NCBI GenBank assembly: GCA_019916065.1
Contig: CM034239.1
Coordinates: forward strand, 34,558,419 to 34,622,418
Direction: 5' to 3'
DNA length: 64,000 nucleotides
From: Vitellaria paradoxa
Lineage: Eukaryota; Streptophyta; Magnoliopsida; Ericales; Sapotaceae
In this document: piece after piece, positions 12,480 through 23,668 of the stretch
Numbering within the stretch: the stretch's first letter is position 1
How the letters are laid out: each line of letters starts with the position of its first letter
Notes under the pieces: model-generated
Databases searched by the model: none
What the model was told of the DNA's origin: nothing
What the model saw: only the letters and a program-made list of their open reading frames with translations
Position numbers and translations under genes: made by a program

Positions 12480-13104
12480 TCAGCCTTAGACAGATCAACC
12501 ACAATTCTTTCCCCAAGAACAAATAGCCAAGGAATTTCATCTCACTAAGTCAGGACTCACACTTGCTCAATTTAGTAAAGAGCTTGTGGTCTCTCAAGGT
12601 CTAAAGTATAACTCTCAAATGCTTCTCATGTCCTCTTTTGACTAAGAATAAACCAAAGTATCATCAATAAATACGACTACAACTTTGTCCAAATATCTAC
12701 TGAACACCCAATTCATCAAATCCATGAACATGGCAGGAACATTGGTCAATACAAACAGGCATCACCAAAAATTTCTAATGGACATATCAAGTCCTGAATG
12801 CTATCTTAGGAATATCCTTCTGCTTTACCCTCAACTGGTGGTAACCAAATTTCAAATCAATCTTTAAGAAAATGACTGAACCCTTCAATTGATTGAACAA
12901 GTCATCAATTCTTGATAAGAGATATCGATTCTTAATCATGATATGGTTCAGCCTCCAATAATCTATACACATTCTGAGAGTTCCATCATTTTTGGTTGTA
13001 AATAGTATTGGTGCACCCCTAAGCGAAGTGTTGGGATGGATAAATCCCTTAGAGCTTAACTCCTTTATATGGAATTTTAATTCCATCAAATCTGAAGGTG
13101 CCAA
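12480..13104 (-). pseudogene. Reverse transcriptase of the chromovirus-like element, degraded
   Basis: The block 12787-13104 translates as [20 protein letters not shown], later [26 protein letters not shown] and IPKIAFRT, which is the fingers and palm of a gypsy RT. The catalytic YVDD motif appears as FIDD near 12668. Frameshifts separate the blocks. The family copies element RNA into DNA within virus-like particles. Confidence 0.92.
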
Positions 13105-13419
13105 CTAATACGGGGCTAAAGAAATAGGTTCTGCGCTAGAAACCAGATTAATCATAAATTGAATCTCCCGCTCAAGTAGTAATCCAAACATGTCATCTAA
13201 AAATACCTCTAGAAATTCACAAGCTACCCCTGGTAACTTAACTTTGTCACCATCTTTATCCTCCAAATCTATACAAGCAAATAAGCTACATTAGTCTACT
13301 TGTCCTTACCCATCAAGAGAAGGCAAGACTTGAGGACTACAGCAATCACTAAAAAATTATATCTGATCTCCCTTAAGAGTAAACAGAGTCAGCAGACTCT
13401 TAGAATAATCTATCATCGC

Positions 13420-13641
13420 CTAATAGACTGACAACCAGTTCATACTGAAAATCACATCAAGATTTCCTATGTCTAGCACAATTAGATTAGAAACTAACAA
13501 GTGCTCAGGAGCCGAAGCCTCATCCCTAATAGTGATCTCATAATCTTTATAGACTTGGTTTAGCACAAAATGACCCTTAATCGATGTTTCAACTTGTAAT
13601 AGTGGAATCAACTCATTCACAGACAAATTTAATGTAAACAT
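13420..13641 (-). pseudogene. Aspartic protease part of the chromovirus-like element
   Basis: Reads VNELIPLLQVETSIKGHFVL, then VLDIGNLDVIFSMNWLSVY, matching the C-terminal half of the gypsy protease (LVLDM-DFDVILGMDWL). The catalytic DSG/DTG region would lie upstream at about 13650-13800 and is not intact. The enzyme would process the Gag-Pol polyprotein. Confidence 0.82.
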
Positions 13642-14089
13642 AAATGGTGCTGTAATAAATAAGTGAGATGCTCCAATGACAACAAAAACTGTGGATCTAG
13701 TAGCATAAATGAGAAAGGTACCTCTAGTTATAATAGACTTTACTCATCCATCATTCTATGCCACAGTAAAAACTTGCCCTTGAGTCAACGTTGTTGGTGG
13801 CCTATCTCCTTTTTGACTATGTTGGGATCCACCTTAAGCTCTTTAATGCTTTTAAAACCCCACTTAGCACACCTATCTGATACTGCTGTACCCCACCGAG
13901 GACATCTTTGAAATTAAGTCTACACAAATTGTGATCCTGCTGGTTTGTTACTCTATACTAACTGAGTAAGCTGTGGAGGTCTTATTGCCCTACCATTCCT
14001 TTACCTTTGCGGCAATACCTCTGCATATGCCCTGATTGGCCATAAGTATAGTAAAATTTTATCTCAGTTCCATGTTCAGATCCAAACTA

Positions 14090-15130
14090 GTCCACCTTTC
14101 AATGGACAATCAAATGGCAATATCCAGGTTGTTTACAATTATGACAAATAACTGAACTCTATGCAGGAACCCTTATTGCTGCTAACTAAGTTAGGGCCGT
14201 ACTCTCTTGTTGAAATTACTGAGTCTATGCCCCATATAAATTTTCTCTCTGTCTTTTCTTACGTCTACTATCCTGTTGTGGAGTCTTGCCCTGTTTAGCT
14301 TCATATTGTGCCCTAGTAACTACCAAATCTTTTTTACCGCCATTGCCCCCGTCAATCAAAAACTTGTACTCATTAGGTCCTAGTGGCACTATCTGACCCC
14401 TAGCTACAATCTCACAATGTCTACGCTTAGTGCATTCAGTAGACATTAACTCTTTAACATATTTGGCCAATGAAGTAAATTTACGTCTATAATCCAGTGT
14501 AGGCTACCCCTTGAGCCAAGTTCAAGAATTCTTCAAGGTTGACGTCTCTCAAAAACTGTGAGAAGAAGTAGTCTCTAAAACACTCCTTGAACGTATTCTA
14601 AGTAAGTGTGGATACCCCACGAGACTCCTTCACAGTACTCTACTAATTCGCTGCAGTTTCCTCCTATTGAAACACGGCATGCAAGGCTTTAGTCATATCT
14701 TCATTTAACTATATTACTTCAAATATCTTTTCATTCTCATGTAAAAATTTATCAACCTCTCTAGTGTTTGCTATACTAGAGTAAGTAAGAGGTTTCATCC
14801 TCCTAAATTTCTTATATAGAGTTATAGGTTGACTTGTATGCATTCCCCCAACAAACATTGCAGCAATTTGTTGCATCCACATCTGTTGGTTCACTATCCC
14901 TAGCTGTAGCACACTTGGTACTTCAAATTGCACCTTTGCTATGTGAGGTGCCGCTAATGGAACCTCTGCTCTAACGCCAGTGCGATGTTCTTATGACACT
15001 CCTGTAATAGCAGGAACATCATTAGCTTGAGTTTCATGGCCCTACTTAGCTTGAATCCCTCAACCTCGACACCTACAGTGGCCACGGCCCCTACCTTTAT
15101 AGCACTTGGAGCGACATGCAATGGCATACT
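14090..15130 (-). pseudogene. Gag of the chromovirus-like element, degraded
   Basis: Minus-strand text in several frames includes YKKFRRMKPLTYSSI, FLHENEKIFEVI, FKECFRDYFFSQFLRDVNLE and EEFLNLAQG, the Retrotrans_gag pattern of Tekay-like elements. A degenerate zinc knuckle CHNCKQPGYCH lies at about 14110-14145; the usual GH of the CCHC motif has become GY. Stops interrupt it throughout. Gag would form the particle shell. Confidence 0.82.
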
Positions 15131-15278
15131 CTAAAAGAAAAATCATAAGAGAATATACCAAGATTAATGTCTTAACAATCCAAGTCCAACAGAAAATCAA
15201 CATCATATATCACACATAATGTCATTTAATCATATAGCACCTAAAAAGCAAAAGACCCACTGTCCCTAGGTATTCTAA

Positions 15279-15297
15279 ACCTAGACTTTGATACCAA
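15279..15297 (-). other. Primer-binding site, Met-tRNA type
   Basis: The minus strand reads TTGGTATCAAAGTCTAGG directly after the 5' LTR, one or two bases from the LTR end. It resembles the initiator-Met primer site TGGTATCAGAGC used by many plant gypsy elements. Confidence 0.85.
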
Positions 15298-15298
15298 G

Positions 15299-17015
15299 TA
15301 TCCACGCCCCGAATTCCACGACCCAAGTATGCGAACAAAGAAAACTATATTGTACCATTTAACAATTTTCTCTATTCTAAATTAATGCCATACACCCACA
15401 CTATAGAGCAATGAATATAAAAAATAAATAAATTCGTATTTTAAATTTGAGTAAATACCTTAGTCAAAACTAACTAGGTCTAGGTCTAAGTAATCTTTTT
15501 TTTTTTTTTTGGGTAAGTTGGTCCAAATAATCTTCCAAAAACTAAATATATATAAACAATTAATATTTACCTCACAAATAGTGGCTTATTACAATACATT
15601 TAAACAACTTTATAAAATCAAATGTAATTAAATAAAAATTGATATAATTCCTATGTTTAACAGGTTTAACACGTGACTCAAAATCATTACTTACATCACA
15701 AGCTGTAAGGAGATGAGCACTGATATCACGTGTTCAAAACCCCTAATAATAATATAAATGCAATAATATCTTGGCATACTACTAAGTGAAACATCTCAAC
15801 ACAAATAACAAACTCATACAACATCTTTAAATTAAGAATTTATTTATTTATTACTCTTTTTTATTTTTTTTTTACAATTTAGTCACACATTAACACCCGA
15901 TAGTGCATCAAAATAAAAAAATTTAGTTTTAAGGTACTGTTACTTATTTGTTGTTTAGAATCAGGATCTAACCAATATACACTATCGTTCGGTGTCTACT
16001 TTGTAGGTCGAAATCTTAAGAATATTACTTACACCATCTTTTGGTGTCAGCTTCTTGAGCCGAAGTCTTAGAAATATAATATGTCACTCTTAGGCATCTA
16101 CTCACTTCGTAGGTTACTAGCCTACTAGGCTTAATTACCAACCACACAAAGGTTTCAGGACCTTCTACCCTTAGGTGCGTATACTTAATATTTTCAGTAC
16201 CTATCAACTTAAACAAAACATATCAAATTTCACTTTAAATTCACAGTAAATAATTTTTTCTTAATTTAGGGTTTAAACCTAATTAGCCATCAATTCTCTA
16301 ACATATTAAATAACATAAACTTTAATATATCCCATTAAGCAAGCAATTTCATGATAACAACCACAATGCATATATACATGTATATCCAATCAATGCATTC
16401 AGATTTTAATAGTTCAATCAATCATGTATATTCAAATCAATCAAGTTAATGATTTAATAAATAAATAAATAAATAAATAAGAAATTAAATGCTCAGCAAA
16501 CGTCCAGGAGACATTTAATCAGAGAATTCATATATATATAAATTGATGGCATGCAAGGTATAACTTTGCCTATAAGATAATCAACGAAACTGACTGATAG
16601 TATATAAATATACAATATTAGAAGGTTCGCTCCATACCTCTGCTAATTAGACAATTGAAGAAAAGTAAGTCATCAATCCATAAAGAAAAACACAATGCAG
16701 CCGCCCAAAATAATATTAAGTTTTTTTTTTCTTTTTTTTTTTTTTAACATGAATGTATAAAGTGTTACATATATAGTAGCTTAAAAACAAACAACTCTAA
16801 TAAATTTAATTAATTACGTAACTTCCCCTATAAGTTTAAGAAAATTACACATTTTTTCTAAAATTTCAAAATCGTCTCAAAGGTTACCAAAAATTCAATC
16901 TTTTAAATGCAAACCCAAAAATTAAATAAAAAAATCTAAATTGTTAGATTTAAATAAGAAATGAAATTTATTGAATAATAAAAAATATAAATTAAATTAA
17001 ATCTGGATCATTACG
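15299..17015 (-). repeat. 5' LTR of the chromovirus-like element
   Basis: Aligns with 8676-10298. The plus-strand left end is mutated (TATCCACG instead of TGTCACG) and the right end is CATTACG instead of CATTACA. Many substitutions and small indels against the partner LTR indicate an old insertion. Confidence 0.9.
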
Positions 17016-17550
17016 TAATTTATTAATCAATAAAATACTATTTATTAATTAGTTATTTTACATGATAAGTAAGTTATCATTATCACTTAATTATATATTT
17101 TGTATTTTTATCTTATTTACTCTTTATTTACTTAAGAATCATTGTTAATGTAAAACAATATAGGTTAAAAAATAGTTAATTAATTTACATAACAATAATT
17201 TATGAAGAACCCAACTTAAACAAAAACATCTCTATATACATTTAATCTAACTAAATAAAAACATCTACAGGTATATTTAATTGAAGGGATTAAAATATTT
17301 TTTGTATAAAATATTTAATAATAAAATAAAATATTAAATTATAATTAGATTTGTAAAATAATAGAATTTAAAAATTAATTTATTACATTATTATTTATTT
17401 ATAAAAATTAATTTTTTATTTTTATTTTATTTAGAGTGAGATAAGAGAACAATAGTATTTGAGTTAGACTATAATTTAAAAATCTTATTACGATTTATAT
17501 ATCGAATATATTATTGTTAATATATTGAATATGTACATATTAATAATATA
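17016..17550. other. AT-rich intergenic DNA
   Basis: No gene is visible. Its right part (about 17371-17545) is an imperfect direct repeat of 18087-18280 (TTTATTACATTATT, ATAAAAATTAATT, GATTTATATA-CGAAT, TATTGTTAATATAT), so the two sides of the TIR element at 17551 resemble each other. Confidence 0.6.
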
Positions 17551-18049
17551 GGGTGCCATTATTCACAGTTTTATTTTTTCTCCCACAATTCAATTAAATT
17601 TCTTCCATCTTAGGATAAAAATGTCTTAATACAAAATGATTTCCTTATCCCTTCATATTTCTTACACGTAACTCACACTTTAAAAATCCATAAAAAATTT
17701 TAACAGAAACTTACTGAAAATATCAGACAATGTAAAAATACTTACTAAAAAAATCAAATAAATTCGACAATCACTTGTTGAAATAAATTTTTGACAGATA
17801 AATGACACATTTCATATACTAATTATTGAACAAATTAAAAACTTTTAACAGGTATTTGCTAAAAAAATCAAATAATTTAAACAATCAATTGCTGAAAACA
17901 TTTAGTAATTTGGGGGTATTTTTGAAAATTTAAATGCAATTTGTAGACTGCGTGGAGAAATTATTGCATTGCCTAGAGAAAATATACAATTCATGAATTG
18001 ACTGGGCTACGTGCGTAAAGAAAAAGTAAAGTTATGAATTGCGGCACCC
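17551..18049. mobile_element. Non-autonomous TIR element, hAT-like (about 0.5 kb)
   Basis: Starts GGGTGCCATTATTCA and ends with the inverted TGAATTGCGGCACCC (12 of 15 positions matching). The 8 bases ATAATATA directly flank both ends (17543-17550 and 18050-18057), which fits an hAT-type 8-bp duplication. The flank is AT-rich, so chance is possible. No transposase is encoded. Confidence 0.6.
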
Positions 18050-18544
18050 ATAATATATATCAATATGCTTATGTAAACAACAATATTTATTACATTATTT
18101 TTTATATATAAAAATTAATTAATTTATTTTTATTTTTATATTATTTCATTTATCAAAGTAGAATAAGAAAAGATAATATTAGAATTGTAATTACACTGTA
18201 ATTCTAGAAGTCTTATTAGGATTTATATAACGAATGTATGATTGTTAATATATCAAATATGTATACAATAATACATTAATATGTTCGTATAAGCAATAAT
18301 AAATTTATTATGGTGTTTCCTCACTAAATCATAAATATTAAGTGCTTATTTAATTTTAATATCATGCATGAAAATATATTAATATTGTAAATCGAGTTTA
18401 TATATCAACTAATAGTAGATTCGATTATATTATAAAGGTAAAAATAGCAATTAACTTTTAAATAAGAAACTTCAATGCTAAGTAAATTGTTAACCACGTT
18501 AAAACAATAGTAGAATAAAAAAATATCTTTAATAAAAAAGAATG

Positions 18545-18596
<52 letters not shown>

Positions 18597-18968
18597 TAGA
18601 ATAAAAGTTAAATTACGTAGGTTATATGAGAATGTTTTAGGTAAATAGATATGTGTTCCCATGGTTCGTATGTTCATTAAGGATGGATACATATATATAG
18701 AGGTACAAGACATTACCCTAAATTGGCTAAATAGGGAACAAAATATTTTTAAAATTTTCATAACTCGAACCATTGTGCTCCCTATATCATGCCAGTGCCA
18801 GCTGTCCAATCCCTCGCACATCCATTGGTTAAGTTACAAGGTCTATTGGAATTAGTATTAGGCTGAATATCAATACGAGCGAACCCGCATGCATCCTGTG
18901 GGCTCTTAGCACCCATGGGGTGCAGCCACGTACTCCTTGCTAAAAGTAGTTAGGCTATGTTTGGTACG
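18050..18968. other. Intergenic DNA, no gene supported
   Basis: AT-rich, with a trinucleotide microsatellite. Bases 18640-18940 are less AT-rich, but their short ORFs have no family resemblance. The last 30 bases (CTAAAAGTAGTTAGGCTATG) match the sequence before each gypsy-C LTR at 25724, 46863 and 49999. Confidence 0.6.
18544..18593. repeat. (ATA)n microsatellite
   Basis: About 16 AAT/ATA trinucleotides in a row. Confidence 0.95.
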
Positions 18969-19209
18969 TTACATAGATGTGATATATCATTTATCTTTCT
19001 AAGGTAGTTTTATTTAGTTTTCAAGGTAATATATTTAGTTTCCTTTAAATAGTGAGATTTTATTTTATTTCATCCTAAACCTATACAAATGTTAGGAATT
19101 GTAAGAGATTGACACTTTTCATTGTTGAATGAATACAAAATTTTATAAAATTTTATTTTCTCTAACTTTTACTTAAAAGATTAGGGTCTTACACTTTCCA
19201 CTTGTGTCA
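18969..19209 (+). repeat. gypsy-C LTR, duplicated copy 1
   Basis: Homologous along its length with 25724-25964, 46863-47097, 49999-50239 and 58272-58524. It ends GATTAGGGTCTTACACTTTC, then CACTTGTGTCA. Here TG has become TT at the left end. All copies beside dioxygenase DNA share the same left flank (GGCTATGTTTGGTACG), so they descend by duplication from one insertion. Confidence 0.88.
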
Positions 19210-19218
19210 AGTGATATT

Positions 19219-19511
19219 TGTCGATACACAAATTTTGGTCAATCAAATATTGCCAAATGTCAGATAAAAATCCAATTAAATGGACAAATTAAGTCTTGCC
19301 ACGAGTATCGAGGAAGATTTCAAGAAAATTGGGCATGTGGACGAATCACAAGATGCCACGTGTAAAAGTGATGTAGTCTAAAGATGATAAGACTTGACCA
19401 ATCAAATTGAATCACTTGTCAACAGGGTCCACTACTAAAAATAATTATTATTTTTTAAATTTTATCTCTTAAACAATAAATAAATAAAAGATAATTATTT
19501 AAGAAGTATAA
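19219..19511 (+). repeat. LTR-B, 5' part, inserted in the gypsy-C primer site, truncated
   Basis: Begins TGTCGATACACAAATTTTGG after CAAGTGATATT, a mutated gypsy-C primer site (TGGTATC). It matches the first 290 or so bases of the full LTR-B at 56162-56848 and stops abruptly at GTATAA (19506-19511), where dioxygenase upstream DNA starts. This is a tandem-duplication junction. Confidence 0.85.
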
Positions 19512-20031
19512 ACTTTCTATGGTTGATGGCCTCAATCTAATCTTTCAAGCTAAGCAATCTGAGAAACAACTTCAACATAATATAGTAATTTTATATATCT
19601 GTTAGTGTGACTAACCCTTCATATATATATTAAAAATATTTAATCATCAGTCACCCGTTAATTATATAAGCAATATTCTGATAATTCACCTGAATCTAGT
19701 ATTAAATTCATTATTGTTGGACTATTTCCCCAAGTCTAACATATTAAATCAGCAAAAGGTTAATTAAACAAGCGATGTGATAAATGAATTAAAATGGAGA
19801 TGTAAGAATTTAACAAGAAAAGTCATCTATAAATGAGGGTAAAATTTTTTATATTATAAAATAGAGCGATTTTTGAAAATATTCTTCTCGCAAGTTAAGA
19901 TTTAACGATTAAGAATAATTTTTCTTCACTTCTTGCTCAATTTTTATTTTAATGAATCCATTACCATATATCTCACAAAATGACTTGAATATTTTAAATT
20001 TCATTATATTTCAAAAATAAAGATCATATAC
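19512..20031. other. Distal upstream region of the dioxygenase gene
   Basis: Non-coding. It is nearly identical to 47399-47943 and partly to 6180-6500. It ends at TATAC, the target site of the solo LTR at 20032. It has no ORF of note. Confidence 0.7.
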
Positions 20032-21629
20032 TGTTGGTCAAAGGTTTATAAAGTTAGTTTTATAATTAATTTTGATGATAACAAATATTGAATTAAATTT
20101 TCACAATTAAATTTCAAATAGACATTGTATGAAATGTTACAATTCATTTGATAGATTCAAGATAATAGAGTTGGAAGAGATTGATATTATTTTTTAGACA
20201 TTTTCACATAATTTGATGAAGGAATAAAGGCACTTCAAAGTTGGGAGTAATAGAAATCAAAGTAAGATAAAGATTTGAACTAGAAGTTAACTCGGATAAA
20301 CTGAGAAATCAGACGCATATTAGTATATAGATGATATCTTAAGATCCGATAGTTCAAATTTCATGAAAGTTTAATATAATAAACTAGACTTCCATATCTA
20401 CAACTTTACCAAGGCCAGTTTTTGTGGATCTAAAGTTAAGATATCAAAAAATGAGTTGGAATATTAGTCATTACAGAAAATATTTTAATTTTGGATTCTA
20501 GAGCTAGTCTTAGTTTTTGAAACATAACTCATACTATACAGCTTTAAAAATTCTAATTTTTGGTGTGTGAAAAGAAGACTCAAAAAGCTACAACTTTTGT
20601 AGTTTAAGTTTCTTCTAATTCTAAAAGTATCATGGTGAAACGGAAGCTTAAACTAGAAACACATATTCAGAATATCAAAAAAAGCTATCAGAAGCTAGTC
20701 TTGGTTTAGAAGCCATATCTAACTATCTAACCGTTGGATGAAGTTCAAAATTTGAAATGTGATAGCTAACTTATATATATACAAAGTCTTTACTCTGAGG
20801 AAATGTCAAATTAGAATGTTATGAGGGTGAAAAACGGTCACAAATGTATCTCAGAAAATCTGAATCTGAAAGACAGCATTGGAAGTAAGGAAATTCAATT
20901 TCTTTCAAGGGCAAAAGTGTCTTTTCACTTAGTAACGGCCATTTGGAGATTTTCATCTATAAATAGAGCCTCAAACTCATATTCAAGAGGATGAAGAAGG
21001 CAAGAAAGAAGTGCTTACAAAGAGATACAAGAAATTCGATAACTTTGCAAACATAGAGTGATTTCTTTCCACACTTGTGCTTCATCTTTCATATTCAACT
21101 TGTGAGAGTTTCTTTTTAATTTGATTGAGTTTTAAACTCATCATTGTTGTTGTAAGAAAGGGAAATTTAAAGCCCTTTTAATTTGTGAGAGTTGGGTAAA
21201 CTCTTGTTGGTTTTGGTTCAAGTGTTAAAACTAAAACAAGAGACTTTCTTTGAAGAGAGACTTGTGTGAGTGATTTGGGGATAAAATCACTTGGAAAAGG
21301 TTTCTAGCACCTTGGGAAGCTAGTGTGTAATAAGCTCTTCAAATAATACTGGAGAAATCTCAAGGAAGGCATTCGGGAGTGGACGTAGGCAACATTAAAG
21401 GCAAACCACTATAAATCGATTGTGTTTGCTTCTCTTCTCGTCTCTTTATATTTATTGCAAACACTAGCACTCACTCTTCATTCACAAATATTGAATAATT
21501 TTTTTTGATGCATTTCATATTTAACTATCATTTTCATCTTGACATATTTGTTTTAGAGTTGAAATTTTTATTTATAAAATTTTTAAGCAATCCTATTCAC
21601 CCCCTCTAGTGTTGCTATTTGGGACAACA
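20032..21629 (+). mobile_element. Solo LTR, SIRE/Maximus (Ty1/copia)-like, 1.6 kb
   Basis: Starts TGTTGGTCAAAGG and ends TTTGGGACAACA; the ends are inverted (TGTTG and CAACA). An exact TATAC duplication flanks it (20027-20031 and 21630-21634). The paralogous copy near 47941-47946 has only one TATAC, going straight from AGATCATATAC to AAATC, so an empty site exists in the window. A promoter-like TATAAATA is at 20958-20965. The terminal CACCCCCTCTAGTGTTG is typical of SIRE-type copia LTRs. No internal domains remain. Confidence 0.92.
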
Positions 21630-21634
21630 TATAC

Positions 21635-23400
21635 AAATCAACATTACCAACTCAAATTCCACCTAAATATACTTTTACAAAGTTAAACATTCCAAATTAA
21701 AGTATCATAATTTGTTTTTTTATAGTGTTTATCAAAAAAATTAATTGGGGAGAGAGAGACCAAAATATATGTACTAACTATTATGATCTAAAGTTTTGGA
21801 AAAAATTAAAACTCATAATTATTATAATTTTTTCGATTGAATCTTCTTATCCAAAGTTTCAATTATATAAAAAATTTAATACTAATTATGTTCAGAGTGC
21901 TTACATAGGCTATTACTAGTAGAATCACTAAGACAAAATTTGACAATGCGCAAACTATATAACTTCCAAAGTATCAAACTATACTTACCCCCCCGCCCCC
22001 ACAAAAAGGAATGAAAAGAAAAAAAATTATCAAATTATAACAGCATACACATCCCATGCCACCAATCCTTTGCATGCATCCATAATCATTGAGACATTCA
22101 CCAACCCATGATAATAAAGAGTACGAATAAACGCCTCTAAACACTGACGTATAATTGTTGAATAAAAATTCTTTCTAGGCAAAGATTTAAGAAATTTCAT
22201 AAACATTGAAATACAAATCTCTTGAAGGACGTTGGTTCTTTCTCAATAGTTGCTCTCTTTCCTTCTAATTAAACCTTAGCATGAAGGTCCATTTAATTAA
22301 ATAGCCAAAGTAATACTACTCTAAATAGAGTTTCAAACATTAGTATTTTAATTTGAGAAACAATCTGTTCTTTCGAATGAGCTTGATAGCGATCTTCTCT
22401 GTAAAAATTAAACACACAGAAGTATTTCCCAGCAAATCCAGTAACCTATTGAGAAAGCCAACTAGTGAGTTAAAACTAAAAATAAGTGCTCGTTTAGAAA
22501 AAAAAAAAAAAAAAAAAAAGTCGGTAACTCAGTTACCAGTTACTAACTTTTTTACTAGCTACTAACTTTTTTACTTTTTTAAAAATAGAAAATTTATCCT
22601 TTCATATTTTAACATTCTTTTAAATCTTGAAAGGTAAAAATATGAAATTAACAAAAAGTTAAAAATTTTGTTATTAAAAAGTTAAATTTGTTTTTTCTTT
22701 TGTGAACATAAAAAAGAAATAATTTTTTAATAATTAACTAATAGCCAGTTAAAAAAAATTAATTTTTTTTCTTTTCAAACTTAGCCTATTCATAGAGTAT
22801 TTTCTAGTGAAAACAATGATCTCCAAAACCTGTTTCTTTAACTCATTCTCTGCTGTGTTGCTTTGATTTAGATTCACTTCTCAAGTACTCTAAGACACCT
22901 TCACCGATTCCTCATTGTAGAAGGCTTGGAACAAACAGAAAACTTTTCAAACGAATTAGAGTTTTCTACGTAGGACTTTTCATAATAATTAGGATTCCAA
23001 AATAGAAAGACAATCACAAATAAAAATCTACTATCCTTAAAAGTCAAACTCATAATTTATCAAAAAAATAAAAATCCTTTTTGATAAAAGAATTTGTCAA
23101 CGCCGTTAAACTATTTCCCACGTCAAAAATCATTAATGTGCAACAAACCTTCCCAAATCAAAAATATTAGTAGACGTTTGGAGTGATAAAATTAGAAAAA
23201 AGTTATGAGTACATAATTCGTATAATAAAATAAAAAATTAAATAATTTTTAAAAATTTTATTATTTTTTAATAATTTTCATAAATTTTCAGTACTCCAAA
23301 CAGTACTTAAGTCAGAAAAAAAGCAATGTGAGCAATGAGTTCAATATAATTAAATTATTGTTAATCGCCTAACCCAAAAGTCAAAAATATTTAATTACTT
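21635..23400. other. Long upstream region of the dioxygenase gene
   Basis: No gene is seen. The region is about 95% similar by eye to 47947-49360, the same region of the broken copy, which proves it belongs to the duplicated unit. It contains a small TIR-like element at about 22487-22795. Confidence 0.65.
22487..22795. mobile_element. MITE-like element, also present in intron 1
   Basis: Begins TGCTCGTTTAGAAAAA, passes GTAACTCAGTTACCAG, and ends TTTTCAAACTTAGCC, which roughly inverts the start. A relative in opposite orientation fills much of dioxygenase intron 1 (24065-24366, with GTACCTCAGTTACCGG and CCCAAACGG). The orthologous copy in the duplicate is at about 48793-49070. The target duplication was not resolved. 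Confidence 0.55.
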
Positions 23401-23668
23401 TTATTGGACCTATCCTGCGCACTTTATGCGGTCAGCAATTCACTACTGCTATTGTAAGCTCATTTGAAGAAAATTATTAATTTAAAGCAAAAGCAGACAC
23501 GCAAGGAAACAAATTGTCAAACATTAACATGCATCCACAAAAAAATGAAGAAAAGATGACAAGAAAAAATCTATATAAGGAAATCATGCATGTTACAAAA
23601 AGAATATAACCAACACCTTGATTTATATGCAGAGTCTCTAAAGAAAAGGAGAAAGGTTGGAGAGAAGT
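23400..23668 (+). promoter_or_regulatory. Dioxygenase proximal promoter and 5' UTR
   Basis: A TATA box, CTATATAAGG at 23571-23580, lies about 95 bp before the start codon, which would put the transcription start near 23605. The block at 23400-23490 (TTTTATTGGACC, GCGCACTTTATGCGG, GCTATTGTAAGCTCATT) is kept in the fragment at 6640-6740, hinting at a conserved promoter piece. No auxin-response element was clearly identified. Confidence 0.65.

Larger units (their letters stand above)
8676..17015 (-). mobile_element. Complete but decayed Ty3/gypsy element, chromovirus-like (8.3 kb)
   Basis: The direct 5-bp duplication TAATT flanks the element (8671-8675 and 17016-17020). The long LTRs are 8676-10298 (3' LTR in element sense) and 15299-17015 (5' LTR). 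A Met-tRNA-type primer site lies just inside the 5' LTR. The internal order on the minus strand is gag, protease, RT, RNase H, integrase, as in gypsy elements. The gag and pol wording resembles the Tekay/Del chromoviruses. Every domain has stops or frameshifts and the LTRs have clearly diverged, so the insertion is old and not autonomous. Confidence 0.93.

Noticed and set aside
18405..18821. 138-codon minus-strand ORF with a run of leucines
   Set aside because: The leucine run is only the translated ATA microsatellite; the rest has no family resemblance.
23657..23668. Upstream in-frame TTG as dioxygenase start
   Set aside because: Plant genes start at ATG; the ATG at 23669 gives the usual DAO N-terminus.
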